Source: Schoenoplectus triqueter | Lineage: Eukaryota; Streptophyta; Magnoliopsida; Poales; Cyperaceae | Assembly: GCA_964058805.1 (NCBI GenBank) | Contig: CAXKVV010001704.1 | Location: 1 to 32,914 of the forward strand | Reading direction: 5' to 3' | Length of the DNA stretch: 32,914 nt | Shown: positions 20,413 to 30,910 of the stretch, in pieces | How the letters are laid out: every line of letters starts with the position of its first letter | Numbering within the stretch: position 1 is the first letter of the stretch | Notes under the pieces: generated by a model | Database searches by the model: none | What the model was told of the DNA's origin: nothing | Seen by the model: only the letters and a program-made list of their open reading frames with translations | Program-made: the position numbers and the translations under genes

Positions 20413-20722
20413 AAGGCTATAGTACTTCATGAAGTACAAAACTTCTCATGCTTCACGTTCATATCTCAAATTTAAAATTTCATACGGCCGATTTCAATTA
20501 TTGAAAATGATCTTCATATTAAAATATCTTTGGGGATTAAATTTTATATTTTATTTTTGCTACTTTTTAGATAGGTAAAAAATCATTAGCATTGGATGGT
20601 GCAGAAGTCGTTATATTAATTTTTCAAAAAATATAAATTTTGATCTTCAAAGATACTTCAATATGAAGATCATGTTCGACAGTTTGGATCAGCCATTTGG
20701 ACTTTTAAATTTATAATCTCAT
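20413..20722. mobile_element. foldback element B3, right end lost
   Basis: Starts AAGGCTATA followed by the perfect palindrome GTACTTCATGAAGTAC (20422-20437), then the family B body. The right arm stops after TTTGGACTTTTAAATT near 20710, so the right palindrome is missing. A (TA)n then (GA)n tract follows (20742-20798). Confidence 0.75.
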
Positions 20723-20734
20723 GAGTGAGTTTAT

Positions 20735-20796
<62 letters not shown>

Positions 20797-20798
<2 letters not shown>

Positions 20799-21058
20799 TC
20801 TGACTATGGTGCTTTACAAAGCACGGACTGAGGAGAAAAATGACTTGATCTGAGAATTCTGGTTCATCCAAAAATAATGATTTTTCCCCTATAAAAAAAT
20901 AGCAAATAAATTCCAAAAAATATAAAATTTAGTTTACTAATATATTTTGATATGAAGATTATATTGAGCGGTTTGGATCGATCATTTTTGACTTAAAATT
21001 AAAAATAGAGCGCAAAGCACACAACGCTTTTGTACTTTGCAAAGCATCATAGCCTAAT
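20797..21058. mobile_element. foldback element A6, left arm deleted
   Basis: Left end GTCTGACTATGGTGCTTTAC, then after GCACGGACTG it jumps directly into the central loop (AGGAGAAAAATGACTTGATC). The right arm is complete, ending with GTACTTTGCAAAGCAT (21032-21047). About 140-160 bp of the left arm have been lost. Confidence 0.8.
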
Positions 21059-21075
21059 TATATATATATATATAT

Positions 21076-21480
21076 AGAGTAATGCTATGGTGCTTCGCGA
21101 AGTAAAAAAAAATTGTGCTTCGCGTCCGTATCTTGAATTTAAAAGTTCAAACGGTCGATCCAAACCGTTGAGCATCATCTTTATATTGAAATATCCTTGG
21201 AGATCAAATTTTATATTTTTTTGAATTTTTTTGATATTTTTTAGATGGGTACAAAGTCGCTTGTTTTGGATGGTGCAGAAATCTTTAGATTAACAAACTT
21301 TGTACCCATCTAAAAAATATCAAAAAAATTCAAAAAAAATATAAAATTTGATCTCCAAGGATATTTCAATATGAAGATGATGTTCAACGGTTTGGATCGT
21401 CCGTTTGAACTTTTAAATTCGAGATACGGACGTGAAGCACAAAAATTTTTTTGCTTCGCGAAGCACCATAGCATTACTCT
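21076..21480. mobile_element. foldback element B4
   Basis: Ends AGAGTAATGCTATGG and CCATAGCATTACTCT are perfect inverted repeats. The palindromes have outer mismatches (GTGCTTCGCGAAGTAA at 21090-21105, TTGCTTCGCGAAGCAC at 21451-21466). The arms are almost perfect complements, and the terminal AATG differs from B1 (GAGG) in both ends alike. Confidence 0.87.
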
Positions 21481-21500
21481 ATATATATATATATATATAT

Positions 21501-22250
21501 AGTAAAGATACCGTGAGCTTAAGCTCACATAAGCCTTCCATGAGCTTAACTCAAAAGGTATAGCAAATCATCTTAAAATTTTAATTTATCATTCTCATTA
21601 AATTATTTATATGAAAATCTATTTAGATGCAAAAATTTGGAGTGTTTTGAGTTTTTAAAGTCATGGTTTTTAATTTTTGAAAATCAGCTCTAAAAAAATA
21701 ATAATATATTTAATATTTGAACGTCATTTTTAAAAATTAAAAATGATGAGTTAAAAACTCAAAACATTCTAATTTTTTGCATTCCTAGAGATTTTCATAT
21801 TAAAAAATTTAATGAAGATGATAAATTAAAATTTTGAGATGATTTGATATATTTTTTGAGTTAAGCTCACGGAAGGCCTCCGTGAGCTTAACTCAAAAAA
21901 TATATTAAATCATCTCGAAATTTTAATTTATCATTCTCATTAAATTCTTTATGTAAAAATCTTATGGGATGCAAAAATTTGGAGTGTTTTGAGTTTTTTA
22001 AGTCACCATTTTTTATTTTTTAAAATGATGTTCAAGTATTGAATATATTATTATTATTTTTAGAGCTGATTTTCAAAAATTAAAAACCACAACTTAAAAA
22101 GCTCAAAACGCTCCAAATTTTTTTATCCCATGAGGTTTTCATATAAAGAATTTAATGAGAATGATAAATTAAAATTTTGAGATGATTTAATATGTTTTTT
22201 GAGTTAAGCTCACAGAAGGCCTCCGTGAACTTAAGCTCACGCTATCTCCA

Positions 22251-22253
<3 letters not shown>
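21501..22253. mobile_element. two fused family D foldbacks (D1-D2)
   Basis: The left end AGTAAAGATACCGTGAG contains GTGAGCTTAAGCTCAC (21513-21528). The right end contains GTGAACTTAAGCTCAC (22225-22240) then GCTATCTCCACT, the inverted form of the left. At the middle a single joint (21858-21894) carries GAGTTAAGCTCACGGA and its complement around AGGCC, so D1 and D2 share a terminus. Each unit is a foldback with the GGAGTGTTTTGAGTTTTT interior. The left flank is (TA)n, the right flank (CT)n(TA)n. Confidence 0.82.
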
Positions 22254-22283
<30 letters not shown>

Positions 22284-22284
22284 T

Positions 22285-23960
22285 GTTCAACGGGAATTTG
22301 ATGATATACAGTTTGTTTGGTCATGCAGAACTAGTGCTGATTCAATTATTTGGCAAATAAAAAAATGCTGATTCAATTTGGGACGGCTTGGAGTTCTCTT
22401 CAATCGTATTTTACATCACTTTAAAAAGCGTATCCAATTATGAGCTATGCACAATTAATTGGTTATGTATACACTTGCACATATTTTATTGACAAACATT
22501 AATATAAACTCCGCTGGGCATTTATGTTGATTATAAGTTGGAATAATAATACCATCTCCCTTGCGCCTCCTCCACATACACAACCAGCTAGCTTAGAGTA
22601 TTAGACCGTCTAGGTATGTATTAATCTCAAAATAATAAATAATTAAGATTATCTTCGGCTACCAGTTTGTAAATATACCAGAATTAATTGTGGCTTCAAT
22701 TTATATTTAGTATTACAATTTACAAAACAAAATAGTACGCTTAAATTAATGCAACCCAGGTACAAATCAAATGTCAGATTGAAAGCAATGCTATCTATTT
22801 AGAAAAAAAATAATAAGGGAGCTTTCAATTCAAGAGCAATTATTTGATTAGCTGCTAAATGAAGCAAAACCTATCAGAATTGGCCTCTAAATTTCTTTGG
22901 TAACCAGTACCAATTGAAGTCAATCATCAATTCATCATTAATTGCACTCGGGCCCAAATTCTTTATCTTGCTTTTGTTAGAATAGAAGTAAATAAAACAT
23001 TATATTAAAACTTGTGCGGACATGTAAAGACCGTGCTTCAAGGTCGACATATAGCCGCGCTTCAATTTATATTTTAATAAGTCATGAAAAAGGTACTAAA
23101 AAATATAACAAAAAAAAACTAACTCCCTTCATTTCAATAACTAGCTAGGATATGACTCAATTAAATCAGTCATCAATGCGTTAATTATTTATTTGTATAT
23201 ACATGACCATTGAGAGCTCCTATATATTAGATTTTGCCTTTTGACCACAATTATGTACATTAGTTATTATGCTGGTTAATTACACAAGACAATTTCATAC
23301 TCTATAGATAATATAGGGTCCTTGTAGGAACTGTTCATTGAAATTTAGCTCTTAAAATCTTATAATGGCTGGTATCTTCTAATTAAAGCGGCCAAACTGT
23401 TTTTCTTTCCTTTTCACATGGCCCCAAATGGATAACGTGGGCATTACGAGCATTTGAAAAAGCATTACTTCATAATTAAATATATTTAATTTTCCATTTA
23501 GAGCCTCAAGAATAGTTGTCTAAAATTTAATTTTATTTAAATTAATTTGACGTAAGAACTTTCCGTTGACTTCTATAAAACTTTGCAGGGAGAGACACCA
23601 AAGTGAGAGAAATGGTGTGTATCAGCCAACTGACTTTATCTGATACTATATGTGAATATTTACTGAAAATAAATAAATATATATAGAGATGTATTTTTTT
23701 CGTTATGTGCTAATTTCTTTATTACTCAGTAGTTAAAATGAGGTCAAAGGAGTGAAATAACTACATGCCTTATTTGTACTCCGTACTTGCACCTCAAATG
23801 TATTCATATTCATTTTTAAACATTTTCGTGCTTGATAATTAAATAAAAGTGTATACATTATTTTATTAAAATTAAAACTCTAAAAGAAAGTTTTAGCTTG
23901 AAACTTTCTATGATAACTAAGAAAAAAGTAATAACTACTTATGAATTAGAATTAATATAT
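22285..23960. other. intergenic, no recognisable gene
   Basis: AT-rich. No open frame, tRNA or element ends recognised. Confidence 0.45.
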
Positions 23961-23989
23961 GAGTAAAGCTATACCGTGAGTTTAAGTTA

Positions 23990-24640
23990 GTAAGGATCCA
24001 AAAAATATTTAAGCGTGCACATAATTATATAACGTAACTGAAAAATATATTCGTTCCTCAACCAAATTATATATTAATAGTTAAAAACAATATATTTGAA
24101 AATTCAAAACCGGGCTCGCTTGCTCGGGATCGATTCGCTATTGACTCGATCGTTAGTGGATCGAGCTATGAACGAGCTGACTTATTAAGCTCGTCAGCTT
24201 GAGTTTTGGCTAACTCGGCTAAACTATTAATATTTGTTGTTCTTATTGTGATTTTTTAGTATGGTAAATAGTTTATAGTATGACATGTATTTAAATTATT
24301 ATATCAAATTTGTATGACATATATTATCATTAGTTATTTTTATTGACTATTAAATAAGTCTTCACTTCCTTTGAGCCAGCTCGATTAATTCGTTAACTTA
24401 ACAAGTCAATCTGAAGTCAAAGTTTTTTGCTCCAAAGTAGTTAATGAGCCAGTTTAGGTCAGCTCATTAAGCTAATGGGTTGAGCACGAGCTTGCCCAAG
24501 CTCAAATCGGCTCGTTAAGCTAATGAGCCGAGCACGAGCTTGGTCCAGCTCAACTCGGTTCGTTAAGCTAATGAGCCGAGCACGAACGTGGCCCAGCTCA
24601 ACTTGGCCCGTTTACAACCCTAGTGTGGATCCGCCCCTAA
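23990..24640. mobile_element. insertion inside D4 with GAGC-rich repeats
   Basis: Contains many GAGC/GCTC motifs and a right part ending CCCGTTTACAACCCTAGTG. The CTAGGGTTGTAAACG-type end is common in plant hAT-like or unclassified non-autonomous elements. GGATCC lies near both edges. Exact boundaries and target duplication are not resolved. Confidence 0.5.
24462..24605. repeat. three 48-bp tandem units
   Basis: Units start at 24462, 24510 and 24558. Each reads G(C/T)TC(A/G)TTAAGCTAATG, then GAGCACGA, then a CAGCTCAA-like tail, with a few differences between units. Confidence 0.85.
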
Positions 24641-24969
24641 TAGAGACCTTTGATGAATTCAAAAATATATCACATCTCTAAATTTTGACTTATTTTACTT
24701 AATAAATTATTTATACTAAAATCTTATGGAATATAATTTTTACTTTTTAATATTTTTAATATTTATTTTAGAATTTTTTTTAAGTTGGCTTTAAAATAAC
24801 CAATGTTTGTAAATGAAAGTAGATCATTTTTAAAAAATCTAAAATTATATCACATATAATTTTTATATAAAGAATTTATTAAACTAAATAAATCAAAATT
24901 AAAAATAATTTAACATCACTTTGAGTTGAGCTCACAAAAAATCTCGTAAATTCAAACTCATGCTTTTAT

Positions 24970-26472
24970 ATATAAATAATTTTGTTCTCTTTAAGTATAA
25001 ATAAAATAAAGATGCAGAACACCCCTAAGTTGAGTTTAATATGTTATGTGCGTGCCGTTTGTGGCTGGTAAAAAATCAAGGCAAGAAAAGAGGTCATGTG
25101 AGATCTCGTCTTAGCCTTTCATAGTTCCATTTGCGTCAATAATTCATGCTATCACTTCAATCGGACGGCTGATATCTCTTGCCCATTTTGCCGAAATTGT
25201 TCTTCGACATTCTGTGTGAAATAAAATATGTAGCGGGTCGAAAGCAACGAGCACCCCAGTAGTAGCGAGAGCGACCTTAAATAGTCCTACTAGTCATGCG
25301 CCGCTAAGGATCCCTAGAACCTAAGCGATCGTGCTGACCATCATACCACGTGGCATGTCGTCCCTTCAGGGCTGAGCAAACGGTCCGAACTAGCAGATTT
25401 CCAGCGTTTGGATCTTCTGTTGGAACGATACTACGAAAGTGTTTTGAACGGCTAGGATTTTCGAAAGTATGAATACTACGTTGCACGGGATCAATCCGTT
25501 GTGCACAGATACGATTTTGCTTAGTTTCTATTTAGCCCCTATATGTTTTCTTAATTAAAATAAAAAGTTTCAAATCTGGACGGGTTTGGTTGGGCGTGAT
25601 TCGTGGATCTTGAATTGGGTCAAATTTATTACGACAATGTCTAACTTCTTTCTTTAAGTCTAATTATATATGTTTTGAATTAAAATCAACACTGTATATC
25701 TTTCGTCGCATATATTATATGTACGGAAGAAAATGATTTGAGATTCCACAAAGGTGCATATGGATAATATATAAATGTGGTTGTGTGAAAACAACACTTT
25801 TGCCGTCCTTGTTGAACCTTCAATACAGCATGAAGGATTTGATGTAGATGCTAATAAATACTGGCATTTTTATTGATATCGTTTTTTTAAAAATAGGAGC
25901 TTTCATCATTGCAGCATACGTCTTAATATCTTTTTCAGGTATTAAAATTATATCTCTCATAAAGAGAGAAAAAAGATTAATTATCATCGATATCAAATTA
26001 ACTAATTAAAATTGCAAGTTTAATGTAGTTCTTGATGCATTTCTTAATTGGAATTTAACTGTTGAACTTTCATAAAAACGTATGAAGAGAAACGTTTGTT
26101 GAAGCTAATTGTAGCTCTTATTTAAGAAAGATAATTTAATTAAACAACAAAATTACATTTTTTTTTCAAACTTGTATCTTATTGAATTAACGTACTTCGG
26201 AGTCTATTCCGTAATTTATTTATTTTTTATTCATTTAAAGCTACTCTATTTTTTGTTCCTCTGAGTGCTTATACAAATATATGGCAAGGTATTAATTAGC
26301 CCCCTCAACCGATTAGTAACTAGCCATGTTTTAGTTGACAAAGGTAGTTGTCGATAAAATTTTCAATTTGTAACAAAATAGTCATACAATTACTATCGGT
26401 AAAAAAGTTTAAATGAAAATTCATGTCACAGCCATATCATAATGATGTTTGTGCATATTATCATCTCTAATC
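24970..26472. other. intergenic, with a GC-richer island at 25200-25510
   Basis: Mostly AT-rich. About 25200-25510 is clearly less AT-rich than its surroundings and includes CCACGTGG (G-box core). The 60-codon minus-strand frame there matches nothing I know. It may be a fragment of a foreign element or a regulatory island. Confidence 0.35.
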
Positions 26473-26498
26473 AATAGTTTATATTTGTAATATTAATG
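26473..26498. repeat. intact copy of the Helitron target site
   Basis: AATAGTTTATATTTGTAA followed by TATTAATG. The same sequence occurs at 26603-26620 plus 27076-27083, interrupted by the Helitron. Confidence 0.85.
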
Positions 26499-26620
26499 CA
26501 CAAAATGAGAGTTGATAATTTAATTAATGTTTTATGACATGAAGAATGATATTTGTTTCCGCGATACTGATATTGTTTGATGATTATCACTTTTGTGATA
26601 TAAATAGTTTATATTTGTAA

Positions 26621-27075
26621 TCTATACTATTATATAAAGCATCTAAGAATTGGAGGGTCCATTTTTTGTCATGGTAATTTTTTATTATACCCATTTTATC
26701 CCTCAATTAGACGGATAATATTTCGTATGTGATCGCGTCCATTGATCCCCTCTTTCTCTCTATTTCTTTCCCTTATATACTATTATTTCCATAATATTAT
26801 TTTTTTTATTTAGCAATCTTGTGCATATTTGCTAAGAAATTAATGGTGATAATATATGTTAGAATAATTTACTTTTCTTGCCATAAAAATCATGAATCAT
26901 TAACTCATATTGTGCAAAAATCTCATTCAAGATTAAATATAGTCTTTATTATAGGTTTTCTCTATAATTTGGTGAATTTATAATTTAATATTAGATAAAT
27001 ATGAATTTTTTTACTCTTATAATGTTTTAATGTTTAAATAAAAGAGTCTGCTGCAACGCGCGGGTATATAGCTAG
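26621..27075 (+). mobile_element. non-autonomous Helitron (455 bp)
   Basis: Begins TCTATACTATTATATAAAGC after an A and ends CAACGCGCGGGTATATAGCTAG before a T. The TC start with TATACTATTATA, the GCAACGCGCGGG 3' segment and the CTAG end inserted between A and T are the marks of plant Helitrons. The 5' half of the usual 3' hairpin is weakened (CTGCTGC instead of a full match). It has no coding capacity and depends on a helper for movement. The boundaries are confirmed by the uninterrupted site at 26473-26498. Confidence 0.93.
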
Positions 27076-27083
27076 TATTAATG

Positions 27084-28842
27084 AAACTAGTTACTTAGTT
27101 ATTGCCAACAGATATTTTTAAAATAAAAAAGGTCTTCTAACAACTACTCGAGTAAAATCTTTCTAAACTCGCCTATCGATTGAATAATGCCAAATTTCTG
27201 AATTTTGAACATGAATCATATTTTTCTGAATTTTTGTACATGATTCACATATGTGATAGTATCCTATTTGGGGACAAACTTAGATTGATTCACATTTACC
27301 CCCTGAGAACAAAATCATTTTCTAACTTGAACAGTTTTAGAATAATTAATTTTGCCGACAGTTTGCAAACAAGTTCAGAGTTGTGCTCAAAGTGAAAAAT
27401 GATGTCGTCGATCGTCATTAGCTTCGATATCAATTTTTTAAATCTTTAATTTCGATGGTTGTTATTTGGTCAGAATCGTTTATTGCACTATCTGAAGCCA
27501 TGATGATAGCTTAATTGTTTTAGTCACCTCTATTTTTATTTTTTTGCATTAAGATATCAAAGCATGAGGACTGAGGAGCGAGGAATAAGGAGAGTACCGA
27601 TCTTCTGCAGCACTCATAAAGTAGTTAGTTCTACACCAAATTAACAGGGCTTATAATTATCAGATAAAACAATTAATTAATTATATTTACGTTTTATTTT
27701 ATTTATTATCATAGTTTATATCAGAATTGAATGATATTTTTCAGAATATGTAATCGCTATAGAAATCACTTTGCTACGGATAATATATTAGTATATGTTA
27801 AAGCCTTAAAGGGAAAAAGTAGAGATGGGATTAGTAAAATCTACTCGATCCGTTTGGATTCGAATCTAATTTGATTTTATTTTTTTAGAAAAATTAAACT
27901 AATCTGATTTGGTCAAAATCCGATCTAATTTGATCCGATTCGAAATCAAATAATCTGCAATTCAATCAAAATCAATCAAAATTCTGAAAAAAAAATCAAC
28001 ATATATATAAGTTGATTTAATCTGATCGGATACGATCTAATTTCTTTTAAAAAATTAAACTAATCTAATTCAACCCATCTAATTTCGAATCCGACCCGCT
28101 AGATGGTCACACGTTGAAAAGAGTGAGAAATGAGAGTGTCGGTCTACATTACGGTCGGATCTAGAAATTTGTCTTTTTGAGCTATTGGAAAGATGCCGAC
28201 ACCACTACTTTTTTATCATTTTTTTTCTTGGGCACTGTAAGGACTGATAGTTTGCATCAAAGTTATTAAAAAGGAAAAATAAAAAAGACCAGCTTAATTG
28301 TAATTTTTCGTCTTCTCAACTGATGCATGCACTGATCAGTAGAAGAAAATGATGAATACACACCAGATATATCCAACAATGCAATTAAGTCAATTTAGTA
28401 AAGTTGGACTTCGAATCCTGTAGCACTTAAACTTGACAAATTACAAAAGTTTGCGTGCTCCTATTGCTAGCTAAGGGAAAATAGGTTAAAGGTACAACTT
28501 GTCATTGACGTTTCAAATATTAAAATATAATTATGTTTGAAATTTGTGGCATTTATGATTAAAAAAGTTTAATGAGATTAGAATCCATATATGTGAACAA
28601 TGGTCAGCATTATTGTCAGCATTGCTAACCGCCGAAGAAACGGTCTGGTAAATCAGACTTTTTGACAAGGCTCACGTAGTAGATCAATTATAATTTGCAA
28701 GCGTGACATTTTACTATTAATTGATATTGATCGTCAATAAATAAAATTAAGGTACTGTCTATGAATGACAAATTGGCATTTTAGTTGAAGCATTTTTCCA
28801 AAGAAGCACATACTACCTATTGTGCTTCCAGCAGCATTTCAT
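27084..28842. other. intergenic with degenerate GATCCGAT-rich repeat
   Basis: No gene recognised; the 71-codon frame at 27180 looks random. From about 27830 to 28110 the sequence repeats motifs like GATTCGAATC, AATCCGATCTAATTTGATCC and ATTAAACTAATCTGATTT in both orientations, as in an old non-autonomous element with GATCCG-rich ends. Confidence 0.4.
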
Positions 28843-29167
28843 CCGAAACGCTACCAATTCAAATTTTAATTTTTCATAGATAAAATTATAATTTAAGTAA
28901 CTCAATAAAAATTTTATATCATAATCTTGTAGAATACTATTTTTTATCGTATTTGGAGTTAGTTTACTATACTTAATAATTTTTTAAAAGTAAGAATTTT
29001 TGACATATAAATTTTATTAATTTTCTATTATTTTAGGGTTATCTGTTAAAAATCATTAAGCATAGTAAATTAATTCCAAACAGAATAAAAATTAGTATTC
29101 TATAAGATTATGATATAAAAATTTTATTGAGCTATTTCAATTAAAATTTAGACTGATAATGTTTCGG
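28843..29167. mobile_element. foldback/MITE, separate family (about 325 bp)
   Basis: Outer ends CCGAAAC and GTTTCGG. The arms are extended inverted repeats: CTCAATAAAAATTTTATATC on the left against GATATAAAAATTTTATTGAG on the right, and further in AGTTTACTATACTTAA against TTAAGCATAGTAAATT. It is not flanked by TA tracts and lacks the 16-bp palindrome, so it is not part of families A-E. Confidence 0.7.
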
Positions 29168-29201
29168 CCCAAGTGCTACTGAATGCATAATAAACAAACT
29201 T

Positions 29202-29580
29202 TCTCTCTCACGGAAGGCTTCTGTAAGCTTAAGTCAAAAAGTACATCAAATCATTTTCAAATTTTAATTTATAATGCTCATTCAATTCTATATATGAAAA
29301 TCTTATTGGATGTAAAAATTTGGAGTATTTTGAGCTTTTTATGTTATGGTTTTTAATTTTTGAAAATCAGATCTAAAAAAATAATAAAATATTTAATGTT
29401 TAAACATTATTTTTAAAAATTAAAAACGGTGACCTAAAAAGCTCAAAACACTCCAAATTTTTACATCCCATAAGATTTTTCATATAAAGAATTTAATGAG
29501 CATAATAAATTAGATTTGATGTACTTTTTGATTTAAGCTCACGGAAGACCTACGTGAGCTTAAGCTCATGGTATTTTTAC
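29202..29580. mobile_element. family D foldback D3, left end truncated
   Basis: The left side starts directly at CTCACGGAAGGCTT without the outer GTAAAGATACC part. The right side is complete: CTACGTGAGCTTAAGCTCAT (motif at 29554-29569) then GGTATTTTTAC and a TA tract. Interior as in D1-D2. Confidence 0.8.
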
Positions 29581-30176
29581 TATATATATATATATAATTT
29601 ATATCCGTTTTATATGAATATTCCGCGTCACTTAACTTAGGTATGTGTCAAAGTTAAGTGATTTTTTAAAATTAATTGATGATTCACTAAATTTATTGAA
29701 TTTAACCTTTAAACTTTTTTGAACAATTTGATAAATGGCTAAATTGTTTTCACTAAATTTTATTTAATGCATACTTTATTTACACGATAAACCTTGTATT
29801 TAAAATGTTAATATCTAGTTTCATGTTTTTTAAAAATAATAAAATGTATATATTATAAAAAATAGATATCGATGTATGCTAGGGCAACATATTCATGTTG
29901 CTGAGGAAGAATAAACCGTATTATTAGTAATGAAGGGATAACTTAACAATTATAAACTTATATTGCCAGCACTGACAATCTTAAAAATAAAATTTTCAAT
30001 TCAAAAGCATATTATTATCAGTATAGTTCATTTATACACATAAAATGCATGTAGAAAAACTGTAAGATTTAATACATTTTATGATGTATTCAAATGAATT
30101 TAAAATTTAAAATTAAATATTAATAACATTTGATGCATCATAAAAATAGTATTCAATTATCTAACTTCTATTAAGA
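29581..30176. other. intergenic, no recognisable gene
   Basis: AT-rich spacer between foldback D3 and the Mutator-type MITE. Confidence 0.4.
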
Positions 30177-30185
30177 ATAATTAAA

Positions 30186-30548
30186 GGGAAGGGATCACTT
30201 TACAATGGGCTATCTTGACAATGGATCTTCAAATAAATATAAAAAAAATTATAGATATATTCTTCTACTTATAGATTGATGATGATTAAAATTTCATACA
30301 ATTTCATTATCATTTGCTAGTCCATCAAAGACCATCAAAATATTTTATAATTTTGCAATGGTTTTAATTTAACGGCTTTTGATGGATCATCAAACGATAA
30401 TGAAATTATATGAAATTTAAAACATCGTCAATCGATAATATAAGAACATATTTATAAGATCTTTTCTATTTTTAAGATTTTTTTAGTATTTATTTGAAAA
30501 TCAATTGTCAAGATTGTCAAGATAACCATTGTCAAGTTATCCCTCTCT
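30186..30548. mobile_element. Mutator-type MITE, copy 2 (363 bp)
   Basis: An exact 9-bp duplication ATAATTAAA lies at 30177-30185 and 30549-30557. The left end GGGAAGGGATCACTTTACAA matches the inverted right end (GTCAAGTTATCCCTCTCT) with several mismatches. It shares ends and inner motifs (TTGACAATGGATCTTCAAAT, TTTTAATTTAAC) with 17143-17436. Confidence 0.85.
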
Positions 30549-30557
30549 ATAATTAAA

Positions 30558-30910
30558 TCAATATTTACTGCTTCTTTTAGCTTTTATGATGGTAGCTTTG
30601 GTAAAATAATGCCGCGTTTAGATGATACAGTCCGGGAGAGAGGGTAAGAGCTACATCTCAAGAAAGAGGACAGGAAATGTTGTATCATCTTGTGATTGAT
30701 GGTTGATGGAAACAAAACACTTACCGTCCTTGAATATTAGAAAGGAAAAAAAAAAAACACCATTTTGCTTGGATGGATCGCAACTCGCAAGCCACCACAG
30801 AAGCATGGGGTTCTCAAAAGTGGGGTTTAAAAAAACCCAAAAACATCGATCCCGATGATTGTCAGATACACTAGTGAGAAGCAAAATTTGAAGTAAAGAG
30901 GCGTGTTCAC
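30558..30910. other. spacer, no recognisable gene
   Basis: Includes a poly-A run (30749-30760) and inverted GATGATAC/GTATCATC at about 30617 and 30683. No gene recognised. Confidence 0.4.

Larger units (their letters stand above)
23961..24969. mobile_element. family D foldback D4, old and interrupted
   Basis: Left end GAGTAAAGCTATACCGTGAG; the body resumes after the insertion near 24641 (TTTGATGAATTCAAAAATAT) and ends TTGAGTTGAGCTCAC, then a decayed terminus CAAACTCATGCTTTTA. Heavily diverged from D1-D3. A foreign segment of about 650 bp lies between the first 30 bp and the rest. Confidence 0.6.

Noticed and set aside
17949..22253. Repeated palindromic units resembling a CRISPR array
   Set aside because: Units are about 400 bp, inverted rather than direct repeats, joined by TA microsatellites in a plant genome; no spacer logic.
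25304..25486. 60-codon minus-strand frame in the GC-richer island
   Set aside because: Short, no recognised motif; open length is expected by chance at this composition.
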